The translations under genes and the position numbers were made by a program. A stretch of 13,456 nt of DNA from CAZPMO01 sp964587515 (lineage in GTDB: Bacteria > Pseudomonadota > Alphaproteobacteria > MPNO01), in NCBI GenBank assembly GCA_964587515.1, contig CAZPMO010000130.1, forward strand, positions 1 to 13,456. Reading direction: 5' to 3'. Below, piece after piece: positions 1 to 6,758 of this stretch. A model generated the notes under the pieces. That model was given only the letters and a program-made list of their open reading frames with translations. It did not search any database and was not told where the DNA came from. Position 1 is the first letter of the stretch; each line of letters starts with the position of its first letter.

Positions 1-1327
1 GCCAAAAAAGACGGCACCATCACCGCCGCCGAGGGCACGTTCTATCTCCAGGCCGGCGGTCTGCCCGGGTCACCGATCCGCGGCGCGACCGCGTGTTCCT
101 TCGCGCCCTATGATATCGAGAACGTCCATTCAATTGGCTACGACGTGGTCTGCAACCGCTCCAAGGTCGCCGCCTACCGGGCGCCGGGCGCGCCGGTCGG
201 CGCCTTTCCGGTGGAGTGCGTGCTCGACGAAATCGCCGAGGCGATCGGCATGGACCCGCTCGAACTGCGCCTGAAGAACGCGGCGAGGGAAGGCACCAAG
301 GCCGCGCACGGCCCGGTCTATCCGGTCATGGGCTATGCCGAGACACTCGAGGCCGCGCTCGCCCATCCGCACCACAAGGCGCCGCTCGGCAAGCATCAGG
401 GCCGTGGCGTCGCCAGCGGCTTCTGGTTCAACGCCGCCGGCGAATCCAGCGCGCAGGTTAATATTACAGAGGACGGCAACGTCGCCGTGACCACCGGCCA
501 TCCCGATATCGGCGGCTCGCGCGCTTCGATCGCCAATATCACCGCCGAACTGCTCGGCATCGACTATAAGCGCGTCTCGGTGATGATCGGCGATACCGCG
601 AGCATCGGTTTCAGCAACCTGACCGGCGGCAGCCGCGTGCTGTTCTCATCGGGTATCGCGGTGACCGAGTCGACCGAAAAGGTCATCACGAGCCTGCGCG
701 AGCGCGCCGCGAAAATCTGGGAGATCGACGCGGAAGCGGTGATCTGGGAAGACGGCGCGGCGCGGCCCGCCGGCGACAATGCCGGCAAGTTCGAACCGCT
801 GAGCCTGAAAGAACTCGCCGCGAAGGCGAACGCCATGGGCGGGCCGATCGGCGCCGGCGCGCAGCTCACCACCACCGGCGCCGCAAGCGGTTTCGCCACC
901 CATATCTGTGACGTGGAGGTCGATGTGGATCTCGGCATCGTTCGGGTGCTGCGCTATACCTGCTTCCAGGATGTCGGCCGGGCGGTACACCCGGCCTATG
1001 TGGAGGGCCAGATGCAGGGCGGCATGGCGCAAGGGGTCGGCTGGGCGCTGAACGAGGAATATGTCTATGACAAGGACGGCAAGGTCGATAACCCGGGCTT
1101 CCTCGATTACCGCATGCCGGTGTGTTCGGACCTGCCGATGCTCGACGCGGTGATGATCGAAATTCCCAATCCGTTGCATCCGCAAGGCGTGCGCGGCGTC
1201 GGCGAGGCGCCGCTGGTGCCGGCGTTGGGCGCGATCCGCAACGCCGTCTATGACGCGCTCGGCATTCGCTTCAACAGCCTGCCCATGTCGCCGCCGAAAG
1301 TGCTGGATGCGCGAAGCGGCGGAGTAA
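1..1327 (+). CDS. Xanthine dehydrogenase/aldehyde oxidase family molybdopterin-binding subunit (5' partial, apparent 3' frameshift)
   Basis: This is the C-terminal ~440 residues of a molybdenum hydroxylase large subunit, the family that hydroxylates heterocycles or aldehydes using Mo-pterin. The gene enters from the left in frame 1. Family motifs are visible: AYRAPGAP near the start; a DIGGSR loop where xanthine dehydrogenases have a GQG loop; the HICDVEVDVDLG...QDVGRAVHPAYVEGQMQGG block; and GVGEAPLVP, whose Glu (codon 1204-1206) is the expected active-site base. The protein should end soon after PPKVLDA (to about 1311), but frame 1 stays open to 1701, through the next gene. A shift of frame near 1309 gives REAAE and a TAA at 1325-1327, a normal-looking end just before a possible terminator. 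I therefore place the end at 1327. The FeS and FAD subunits are not in view. Family assignment is firm; the substrate is unknown. Confidence 0.85.
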
Positions 1328-1356
1328 TCCGCCCGCTTTATCGGAGTATCCGCTGG

Positions 1357-1384
1357 CCGGCGCGCCTTGCCCGCCGGGCTTTTT
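1357..1384 (+). terminator. Possible intrinsic terminator after the molybdenum hydroxylase gene
   Basis: A perfect 6-bp stem (CCGGCG at 1357-1362 and CGCCGG at 1372-1377) with a 9-base loop is followed two bases later by five T residues (1380-1384). It lies 30 bases after the out-of-frame TAA at 1325-1327 and 70 bases before the next start codon. It would separate the hydroxylase from the dioxygenase cluster. The stem is short and the T run modest, so this is suggestive only. Confidence 0.45.
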
Positions 1385-1453
1385 GGAGTCATCCTTGGCC
1401 CAACAAGAGCCGCCCGAACGCGCGCGGCCACGGCCACGTCGGAGGAAATATTT

Positions 1454-2287
1454 ATGGCCTACGAGACGATCAGCGTGACGCCGGTGTCGCCGAATATCGG
1501 CGGCCTGGTGGAAGGCGTCGACCTGACCAAACCCCTGGAGCCACCGGTGGTCCGGGATTTGCACGACGCCCTGATGGAGCATCAGGCGCTGTTCTTCCGG
1601 GACCAGGAGCTGACCCACGAGACCCACAAGGCGCTGGGCGCGCATTTCGGCAAGCTGCATGTCAGCGTCGGCGGCGACGGCACCAACTCGAAACAGCTTA
1701 GCGACCATCCGGAAGTCCGGGCGCTGCATTTCGACGAAGATTCCACATCGGTGTCCGGCAACGAGATGTGGCACACCGACCAGTCGTGCATGGAAACGCC
1801 GCCCATGGGCACGATTCTCTATATCCACACGCTGCCGCCCGACGGCGGCGGCGATACCATGTTCGCCAGCATGTATGCCGCCTACGATGCGCTCTCGCCC
1901 AATATGAAGCGGTATCTCGAGGGCATGACCGCGCTGCACGACGGTGCCGCCGCCTTCGCGCGGACCGCGACGAACCAATTGCCGATCACCGAGCAACCGG
2001 TCGTCGCCAAGCATCCGGTGACGGGCCGCCGGCTGATCTACGTCAACCCCACCTTCACCACGCGGCTGTGCGGTGTTTCGCGGGACGAGAGCGACGCCCT
2101 GCTGTCGTATTTGTACCAGCACTGCAACCATCCGAATTTTCAGGTGCGCTTCCACTGGGAGCCCCATTCGGTCGCCTTCTGGGACAACAGGTGCACCCAC
2201 CACCGCGCCCTGTGGGACTACTACCCCAACGTCCGGTCGGGCTACCGCATCCAGGTCCAGGGCGCCGATACGGTGATTCCGGGCTGA
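1454..2287 (+). CDS. TauD/TfdA family Fe(II)/2-oxoglutarate-dependent dioxygenase
   Basis: A 277-residue protein of the taurine/2,4-D dioxygenase family, the usual family length. These enzymes couple decarboxylation of 2-oxoglutarate to hydroxylation of a substrate, often releasing sulfite, an aldehyde or an amine. The iron triad is visible: His107 and Asp109 in MWHTDQS, and His250 in WDNRCTHHRA. Arg265 in GYRIQ, 15 residues after the distal His, matches the arginine that binds the 2-oxoglutarate carboxylate in TauD. The start at 1454 is chosen because GGAGGA (1441-1446) sits seven bases upstream and the protein begins in typical fashion (MAYETISVTPVSPNIGG). The open frame extends further upstream to 1367 without family similarity. 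It is followed after 31 bases by the VOC gene, so the genes are probably co-transcribed. The substrate cannot be read from the sequence. Confidence 0.93.
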   Translation: MAYETISVTPVSPNIGGLVEGVDLTKPLEPPVVRDLHDALMEHQALFFRDQELTHETHKALGAHFGKLHVSVGGDGTNSKQLSDHPEVRALHFDEDSTSVSGNEMWHTDQSCMETPPMGTILYIHTLPPDGGGDTMFASMYAAYDALSPNMKRYLEGMTALHDGAAAFARTATNQLPITEQPVVAKHPVTGRRLIYVNPTFTTRLCGVSRDESDALLSYLYQHCNHPNFQVRFHWEPHSVAFWDNRCTHHRALWDYYPNVRSGYRIQVQGADTVIPG

Positions 2288-2318
2288 GAGCGCGCGCGCC
2301 GATCGAAAGGAGAACGCG

Positions 2319-2831
2319 ATGGTCGATGGGAATAGAGCTTCGAGCGAAAAATCGGAAGTGACCGGCCCGCCGATTTTCAATGGCTTCGATCACGTCAGCG
2401 TGCCGTGCCGCGATCTCGAGGATGGCGTGCGCTTCTACGTCGATGTGCTCGGCGGCGAGCTCGTGGTGAAACACGAAAAGTTCGCGCTGTTCAAAATCGC
2501 GGAGACCCGTATCGGGATCGGATCGGTGGGCGCCACGTTCATGACGGAGAACGCCGAATACCCGCATATCGCCTTCAACGCGGGACCGGATGCGCTGGTG
2601 AAAATGAAGCAGTGGCTGAGCGCTTGCGGCGTTCCCACATCCGACTTCTGGACGCGCACCGGCGGCGAGACGCTGATGTTCTTCCGCGACCCGTCCGGCA
2701 ACGTGATCGAGTTGTTCTGCGACAGCGGCTATGACGGCGCGGCCGAGTTGCCGCGCGGCCCGGCGCGCGGTCACGGCACAACGATCGATATCGACGCGCT
2801 GCGATATACCGACTGGCATCTGCCCGCCTAG
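2319..2831 (+). CDS. VOC family (glyoxalase/bleomycin resistance/extradiol dioxygenase fold) protein
   Basis: A 170-residue protein with one vicinal-oxygen-chelate domain, roughly residues 20-135. It begins with FDHVSVPCRDLEDGVRFYVD, continues through YPHIAF, and ends with FRDPSGNVIELFC, the usual C-terminal signature. His25, His83 and Glu131 occupy the positions of the metal ligands in glyoxalase-type domains, so metal binding is likely. The last ~35 residues form a tail outside the domain. A good ribosome binding site (AAAGGAG, starting at 2306) precedes the ATG. It sits between a 2-oxoglutarate dioxygenase and a cupin in a closely spaced + strand series, which fits a role in a degradation pathway, for instance isomerising or cleaving an intermediate. 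The family is too diverse to name a reaction. Confidence 0.88.
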   Translation: MVDGNRASSEKSEVTGPPIFNGFDHVSVPCRDLEDGVRFYVDVLGGELVVKHEKFALFKIAETRIGIGSVGATFMTENAEYPHIAFNAGPDALVKMKQWLSACGVPTSDFWTRTGGETLMFFRDPSGNVIELFCDSGYDGAAELPRGPARGHGTTIDIDALRYTDWHLPA

Positions 2832-2874
2832 ACCCGCGACCCCGACCTATCGAGCCGAGAAGGAGCCCAAGCCC

Positions 2875-3432
2875 ATGTCAGAGAGCTATTCCATTCGCGA
2901 CCTGGCCGAGGAGGTGCGGCGTCAGATGTCGATCCACGGATCCGACGGACCAAAATTGCTGGAGGGGTTGCGTGATCCGTTGTCCCGGATCCTCGCGAGC
3001 GATCTGAGCGACGTGGGCGTGAAGCGCGAAGGCAACCATATCGATGAATCCCGCTATCTGTATTACGACGGCGAGATGTCGATCACTCTCGACCATCTGC
3101 CCAAGGACAAGGACATTCCGCCGCACGATCACGGCGTCTGGGAAGCCATGGCGATCTACAGCGGCAAGCTCAGGCACACGGTCTATGACCGCACCGACGA
3201 CGGCGCCAAGGAAGGGTATGCCGAGCTCGAAATTATCGACGACCGGTTGCTCGAAACCAAGGATATGGCCATCGTCGCGCCGCCGGCGGAAATCCACAGC
3301 TTTACCGCCTTGACCGACGACACCTGGTCGGTAACGGTCGTCGGCGGGCGCTACAAGGACGATCGCGCCTATTTCAAGCCGGAATCCAATTCCTATGTCC
3401 GCCGCAACCCGAAACGCGAAAAGATCGTCTAA
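2875..3432 (+). CDS. Small cupin, cysteine dioxygenase-like predicted metalloenzyme
   Basis: A 185-residue protein with a single cupin core. The metal-binding motif PPHDHGVWEAMAIYSGKLRH places His84 and His86 as ligands, with His141 (AEIHSF) as the third. Three-His iron coordination, the HDHG.W sequence and the helical N-terminus (residues 1-50) resemble thiol dioxygenases and the COG5553 set of predicted double-stranded beta-helix enzymes. The start at 2875 follows GAGAAGGAG (2857-2865). The frame is open upstream to 2731, but that would overlap the VOC gene by 100 bases. The likely role is a non-haem iron oxygenase, or an enzyme protecting or converting an intermediate of the same pathway as its neighbours. 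The exact reaction is not known; an isomerase or a regulatory cupin is also possible. Confidence 0.75.
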   Translation: MSESYSIRDLAEEVRRQMSIHGSDGPKLLEGLRDPLSRILASDLSDVGVKREGNHIDESRYLYYDGEMSITLDHLPKDKDIPPHDHGVWEAMAIYSGKLRHTVYDRTDDGAKEGYAELEIIDDRLLETKDMAIVAPPAEIHSFTALTDDTWSVTVVGGRYKDDRAYFKPESNSYVRRNPKREKIV

Positions 3433-3448
3433 GAGCGCTTACCCCTGC

Positions 3449-4240
3449 ATGGAACTCGATCTGAAGGACAAGGCCGTCCTGGTGACGGGCGGCAATCGCG
3501 GCATCGGCCTCGCCATCGCGCTGGCCTTCGCCGATGAAGGCGCGCATGTGGCGATTTGCGGCCGCGACGAGGCGGCGCTGGAGCAGGCGCGCGCATCCAT
3601 CGCCGAACGCGGCGCGCGGACCACTGCCATTGTCGCCGATCTGTTTACCGCCGAGGGCTGCGCCCGCGCGGTCTCGGAGACGGTTGCGGCGTTCGATGCT
3701 CTTGATGTGCTGGTGAACAACGCTTCGACCAGCGTCAGCGGTCACCTGGAAACCCTGAGCGACGACAAGCTCATGGAGCGGCTGACGGGGAAAACGCTTG
3801 CCTCCATGCGCTGCGCCCGCGCCGCGCTGCCGCATCTACGCGGTTCCGGCCGTGGCCGTATCATCTGTATCGGCGGCTCCTCGGCGCGCGCGGTGGAAAA
3901 GGGCGCCTTGCCGGGCGGGCTCGGGAATTCCGCTCTGGTAAATTTCGTAAAGCATTTCAGCATCGATGCGGCGCCCGACGGCATCACCGTCAATGTGGTG
4001 CATCCGCCCTTGACCAGGACCGAGCGCCACCCCGGCCGCGTCGCCGCCCTGGCACGCGAAACCGGCGTCAGCCTGGACGAGGCGGAGGCCGCCATCGTGG
4101 CCAGGTTTCCCATCGGACGCATGGTGGAGCCGGGCGACATCGCGCCGCTGGTCCTTTTCCTGGCGTCGGCGCACGCCAGCGCCATCACGGGTCAGGCGAT
4201 CGCCGTGGACGGCGGCGCAATTCCTTCGGTGGACTATTAG
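3449..4240 (+). CDS. SDR family oxidoreductase lacking the YxxxK catalytic pair
   Basis: A 263-residue short-chain dehydrogenase/reductase. The nucleotide-binding motif TGGNRGIG is at residues 13-20, NNAS at 90-93, and a C-terminal GQAIAVDGG at the usual place. The catalytic region is atypical. Aligning GNSALVNFVKHFS with the standard YxxxKAALxxLT segment puts Gly156 where Tyr should be and Asn160 where Lys should be; the helix Asn position holds Lys115. Only the Ser pair (144-145) remains. From memory, a divergent SDR subgroup shares this look, with VNVVHPP.TRTER after the helix, so it is probably not simple decay. The ribosome binding site is weak (AAGAG, 3431-3435), but it follows the cupin gene by 16 bases and is probably the last gene of the cluster. 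It may bind NAD(P) without classical dehydrogenase activity. Confidence 0.85.
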   Translation: MELDLKDKAVLVTGGNRGIGLAIALAFADEGAHVAICGRDEAALEQARASIAERGARTTAIVADLFTAEGCARAVSETVAAFDALDVLVNNASTSVSGHLETLSDDKLMERLTGKTLASMRCARAALPHLRGSGRGRIICIGGSSARAVEKGALPGGLGNSALVNFVKHFSIDAAPDGITVNVVHPPLTRTERHPGRVAALARETGVSLDEAEAAIVARFPIGRMVEPGDIAPLVLFLASAHASAITGQAIAVDGGAIPSVDY

Positions 4241-4244
4241 AACG

Positions 4245-5717
4245 TTATTCGATGAGTTGCAGGATGTGGTGGACCACGCCGCCGGTGCCGGGGCTGCCGG
4301 GTCCGACGACCTCGCCGTAGAAATCGTTGTTGCCGTCGTGGACGCCCATCGGTTCGGTCAGAAAAATTTCGACCCAGTTATCGGGTTTCACCGTGGCGAA
4401 GCCGACGAAGGTCGAGCAATCGACCACCGCGGCGGTGATTACGCGCCGGTCGGGCGTCGCCGGGGACGGAAAGTTATGACACACCGGGTCGGGTTCCGGT
4501 TCTCCGGTCGCCAGGTTGGCGACGTTGTCGAGTTCCCAGCGATAGACCTCGTAGCGGCTGATCAGGGTATCGGTCGGGTAGAGATCGGGAATGTCGGCGG
4601 GCACGGTTCCCGGATGGTTGACGTCGAGATAGGTCTGAATGTTCCAGATACCGTTGCCCATATTGGTGCCGCCGGTATTGACGTCGCAGATGCCGCCGTT
4701 ATAGGCGCAGTCGTCGCGCGGGAACCCCAGTGAATCGGGCGCCGGCGGGTTGGCGCCGGTGAACGGTTGCGTTGGTTTGTTCCAGCCCTGCGGATGCGAG
4801 TAAGAGCATTGTGTGGTGCTGGCGCGGACCAGACCCTTCACGTTGTTCATGGCTGGCCGGTACTGCGGGTTGTTCCTGACCGCGGGCTCGCCGGGCGGCA
4901 CCTGGTGGACGCCCTGGAAATAGACGTCGAAGCGCATGTTGATGCCTTGGCGGACCGCCGTGGCCTGACCGGGATTGGTGTTGACGGTTTCGCCGAAGCA
5001 CTGTTCCATGGGGCTGACCCGGGCCCACGCGTCGCGCAGTCTGGCTACCGACGGCGTACCGGCGGCGACCGAGAGAAAGGCGAAGTTGCCGGGCGCCAGC
5101 CCGCCGCCGGTGTTCTCCTTCAGCATGATGCCGTCGGCGATATGGCCCGTCGCGTCGAACGCCAGCGGCGCCTCCGGGTTGCAGATCAGCAGCGGCGGGG
5201 TGCCGCACATGGCCGTCGACAGCCCGGCCACCGCGCTGGTGTCGGGCGACGCCGAGGTTATCCCGCCGAGCAGGGCGCCGAATCCGAAATCGACGCGCCG
5301 GGGATCGACGTTGACCTCGCAGAACCACGCATCGTCATCGGTCGTGGCGACCGTCCTGGTCACCATGTCGGTGTAGAATACGATGTCCGGGTCCTGAATC
5401 GCGACGGTATCGCCGGCGCCGTCATTGGCGAAGATCTGAACGTTCTCCACCAGCGCGCCGGTGGCGGCGAGGCGGCCGCGCGTGCGCGCGCCGGCCCGCT
5501 GATCAAGTTGGCTTGCGCAGGAAAGCGCCGCGGCGTCGGCGGCGTTCTGAAGTTCGGTATCGAGGTTCCAGACGCGGCCGAGATCGAGCGACAGCGCGGC
5601 CATGCCGGCGAGCGTGGCGAAAGCGAGCGCGGCGATCACCGCGATGACGCCGTCGTTGCCGGGCAGAAGCTTTTCGATCGTATTTCTCATGCGCATGTCC
5701 GTCCGCTGCCTGGGCAT
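4245..5717 (-). CDS. TadE/TadG-like protein (Flp pilus assembly Tad-like N-terminus)
   Basis: A 490-residue protein with the N-terminus typical of Tad/TadG proteins: a short basic leader, a hydrophobic segment at about residues 23-44 and then LDLGRVWNLDTELQNAADAAALSCA, the classic Tad signature. Such proteins are anchored in the inner membrane with the bulk outside the cytoplasm and assist Flp pilus or adhesin assembly. The remainder (about 70-490) has no domain I recognise. It contains about ten cysteines and many Gly, Pro and Asn residues, consistent with a disulfide-containing extracytoplasmic region. No von Willebrand A motif was seen. ATG codons at 5717, 5696 and 5690 are all possible starts; 5717 is used because GGTAAG lies just upstream. 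No other tad genes are present. A strong sigma-54 promoter with upstream sites precedes the gene. The stop lies four bases from the convergent SDR stop. Confidence 0.8.
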   Translation of the reverse strand: MPRQRTDMRMRNTIEKLLPGNDGVIAVIAALAFATLAGMAALSLDLGRVWNLDTELQNAADAAALSCASQLDQRAGARTRGRLAATGALVENVQIFANDGAGDTVAIQDPDIVFYTDMVTRTVATTDDDAWFCEVNVDPRRVDFGFGALLGGITSASPDTSAVAGLSTAMCGTPPLLICNPEAPLAFDATGHIADGIMLKENTGGGLAPGNFAFLSVAAGTPSVARLRDAWARVSPMEQCFGETVNTNPGQATAVRQGINMRFDVYFQGVHQVPPGEPAVRNNPQYRPAMNNVKGLVRASTTQCSYSHPQGWNKPTQPFTGANPPAPDSLGFPRDDCAYNGGICDVNTGGTNMGNGIWNIQTYLDVNHPGTVPADIPDLYPTDTLISRYEVYRWELDNVANLATGEPEPDPVCHNFPSPATPDRRVITAAVVDCSTFVGFATVKPDNWVEIFLTEPMGVHDGNNDFYGEVVGPGSPGTGGVVHHILQLIE

Positions 5718-5767
5718 GTCACTTACCCGTCATAAAACTCGGCACAGAGAGTTTTTCAGGTGTATCC

Positions 5768-5784
5768 ATGCAAGAATCGTGCCA
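5768..5784 (-). promoter_or_regulatory. Sigma-54 (RpoN) -24/-12 promoter of the TadG-like gene
   Basis: Read on the minus strand, the sequence is TGGCACGATTCTTGCAT. It matches the sigma-54 consensus TGGCACG-N4-TTGCW at every defined position, with the invariant GG (5783-5782) and GC (5771-5770) ten bases apart. Transcription should start near 5758, giving a leader of about 40 bases to the ATG at 5717. Sigma-54 promoters need an ATP-driven enhancer-binding activator; candidate binding sites lie upstream at 5847-5864 and 5889-5906. Confidence 0.85.
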
Positions 5785-5803
5785 GCCCGGCTGATCGGTT
5801 AAT

Positions 5804-5816
5804 TTTCAATATCTTA
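5804..5816 (+). promoter_or_regulatory. IHF-like site between the enhancer motifs and the sigma-54 promoter
   Basis: TTTCAATATCTTA matches the IHF consensus WATCAANNNNTTR with one mismatch (second position), in an AT-rich stretch. It lies between the proposed activator sites and the -24/-12 promoter, where IHF usually bends DNA at sigma-54 promoters. Single-mismatch IHF sites are common by chance in AT-rich DNA; the support comes from position. Confidence 0.45.
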
Positions 5817-5827
5817 GGGTTAACGGC

Positions 5828-5847
5828 CTTTTCGAGATTTCGAAAAG
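5828..5847. repeat. Inverted repeat, 8-bp perfect arms with 4-base loop
   Basis: CTTTTCGA (5828-5835) and TCGAAAAG (5840-5847) are perfect complements around GATT. No T run follows on either strand, so it does not look like a terminator. It directly abuts the proximal activator motif (starting at 5847) and could be part of a regulator binding site or a hairpin at the end of the upstream transcript. Confidence 0.55.
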
Positions 5848-5864
5848 TGTAAAGAAATCCGACA
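5847..5864 (-). promoter_or_regulatory. Proposed activator site, proximal copy (UAS-1)
   Basis: On the + strand this is GTGTAAAGAAATCCGACA. It shares GTGTAAAG-N4-CCGAC exactly with the copy at 5889-5906; the starts are 42 bp apart, four helical turns, so both would face the same side of the DNA. It lies about 65-80 bases upstream of the sigma-54 promoter, a normal enhancer position. The bound protein is inferred: a PrsR-like activator is the obvious candidate because PEP-CTERM regulons are often sigma-54/PrsK-PrsR controlled. Confidence 0.65.
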
Positions 5865-5888
5865 CTTTCCGCGGAGTTCCCGGAAATC

Positions 5889-5906
5889 GTGTAAAGTTTA
5901 CCGACG
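5889..5906 (-). promoter_or_regulatory. Proposed activator site, distal copy (UAS-2)
   Basis: On the + strand this is GTGTAAAGTTTACCGACG. It matches UAS-1 except in the four-base spacer and the last base. It lies about 105-120 bases upstream of the sigma-54 promoter. A partial similarity on the opposite strand (TGTCGGATATGG around 5936-5947) may be a remnant or a further weak site. Confidence 0.65.
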
Positions 5907-5979
5907 CGACGAATATTCAGGCGACATGGGGCAAATGTCGGATATGGGGTACGGAAATCGCCGCTTGAGAAAGTCGATA

Positions 5980-6654
5980 TTACCCCAGCGCTTTGCGACC
6001 GCGGCGGTGGAATTGTCCGACGAGCAGGGCGGAGAAGCCGATGATCAGCAGAAATATCGACCCGGGCTCCAGCCCCGATGAAGCCGCTTCCGTGACGGAA
6101 AAAACGCCGCTTCTCGCATTGCTCCATACCCGCATGAGGATGGGTTCGAGTTCGTTCCCGGCCGGCCTGGAAGGGTAGTCGAGGGATGTTCCGATGGCGC
6201 CCACTGAATTAAACGCGCCGCCGGCGTGCGCCGCGTCGGGCTCGAATTCGGTCTCGCCGATCGCGCCGTGCGTCCCCGCCGTCGAGAGGATGTCGCCCAT
6301 GGTCGCTGGCGCGTCGGTCGTGGCCAGGGTCTTATAAGCCTGCCCGGCGTCACCGGTTTCCTTGACGCCCGGAATTGTTACCAGAGGATTTGGCGACGCG
6401 TTGGTCGCGAATTCGTATGGCGCGAAGCGGCCTTCCATCAGCGATCGCATGCTGTCGCGTTCCGTGACGGCGTAGGCGTGAATCCCCGAGCCGCTGAAAC
6501 TCGTGGAATCACCCACCGCGTCCGGCATGGCGCGCGCCGGGGCGGTTGCCACGGCCAGTCCCGCGATAATGACTGTCACCGCCAGACCAAAAGTGGCGAC
6601 GCCGGGTCGCCGGGAAACCGGTCGGCGCGGATTTCCGAGGTTGGGAGCGTTCAT
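5980..6654 (-). CDS. Secreted protein with PEP-CTERM-like C-terminal anchor
   Basis: A 224-residue protein. Residues 1-42 form a signal peptide: a long basic leader (RRPVSRRPG), a hydrophobic core (VATFGLAVTVIIAGLAVA) and an APARA cleavage site. The mature region (43-190) is Gly, Ala, Ser and Thr rich, with no domain I know. The C-terminus has the tripartite form of an exosortase sorting signal: LEPGS at 195-199, a hydrophobic stretch IFLLIIGFSALLVG (200-213) and the basic tail HRRGRK. The motif is EPGS rather than the canonical PEP, so it is a variant. Such proteins are processed by an exosortase/EpsH and displayed or released with exopolysaccharide; no exosortase is in the window. The start is fixed by a perfect AAGGAGG (6665-6671), ten bases upstream. 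A third copy of the proposed activator motif lies at 6759-6776. Confidence 0.75.
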   Translation of the reverse strand: MNAPNLGNPRRPVSRRPGVATFGLAVTVIIAGLAVATAPARAMPDAVGDSTSFSGSGIHAYAVTERDSMRSLMEGRFAPYEFATNASPNPLVTIPGVKETGDAGQAYKTLATTDAPATMGDILSTAGTHGAIGETEFEPDAAHAGGAFNSVGAIGTSLDYPSRPAGNELEPILMRVWSNARSGVFSVTEAASSGLEPGSIFLLIIGFSALLVGQFHRRGRKALG

Positions 6655-6664
6655 CGCGCGATTT

Positions 6665-6671
6665 CCTCCTT
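6665..6671 (-). promoter_or_regulatory. Strong ribosome binding site of the PEP-CTERM-like gene
   Basis: AAGGAGG on the minus strand, a perfect anti-16S match ten bases before the ATG at 6654. It decides the start and supports this ORF as a real, well-expressed gene. Confidence 0.85.
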
Positions 6672-6745
6672 CCCTATGTGTCGCGGCTTGCCCACGGGCG
6701 ATCCGCTACACAGAATTCTCGTGGGAAGTTGGCGCATTAAGTATA

Positions 6746-6757
6746 TCTGAATTCAGA
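6746..6757. repeat. Perfect 12-bp palindrome next to UAS-3
   Basis: TCTGAATTCAGA is a perfect palindrome in the AT-rich leader of the PEP-CTERM-like gene, one base away from the third activator motif. It could be an operator for a dimeric regulator; a chance palindrome is not excluded. Confidence 0.35.
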
Positions 6758-6758
6758 A

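Noticed and set aside
1271..2380. Long minus-strand ORF opposite the dioxygenase gene
   Set aside because: Its composition (His, Arg, Val rich) is that of an antisense shadow in GC-rich DNA, and the + strand gene is certain.
5756..6127. Minus-strand ORF of 123 codons across the gap upstream of the TadG-like gene
   Set aside because: It overlaps the PEP-CTERM-like gene in another frame and runs through the sigma-54 control region; no family similarity.
6655..6758. A sigma-54 promoter for the PEP-CTERM-like gene
   Set aside because: I looked for GG-N10-GC on the minus strand; only an 11-base spacing (GCGGATCGCCCGTGGGC) was found, so no call is made.
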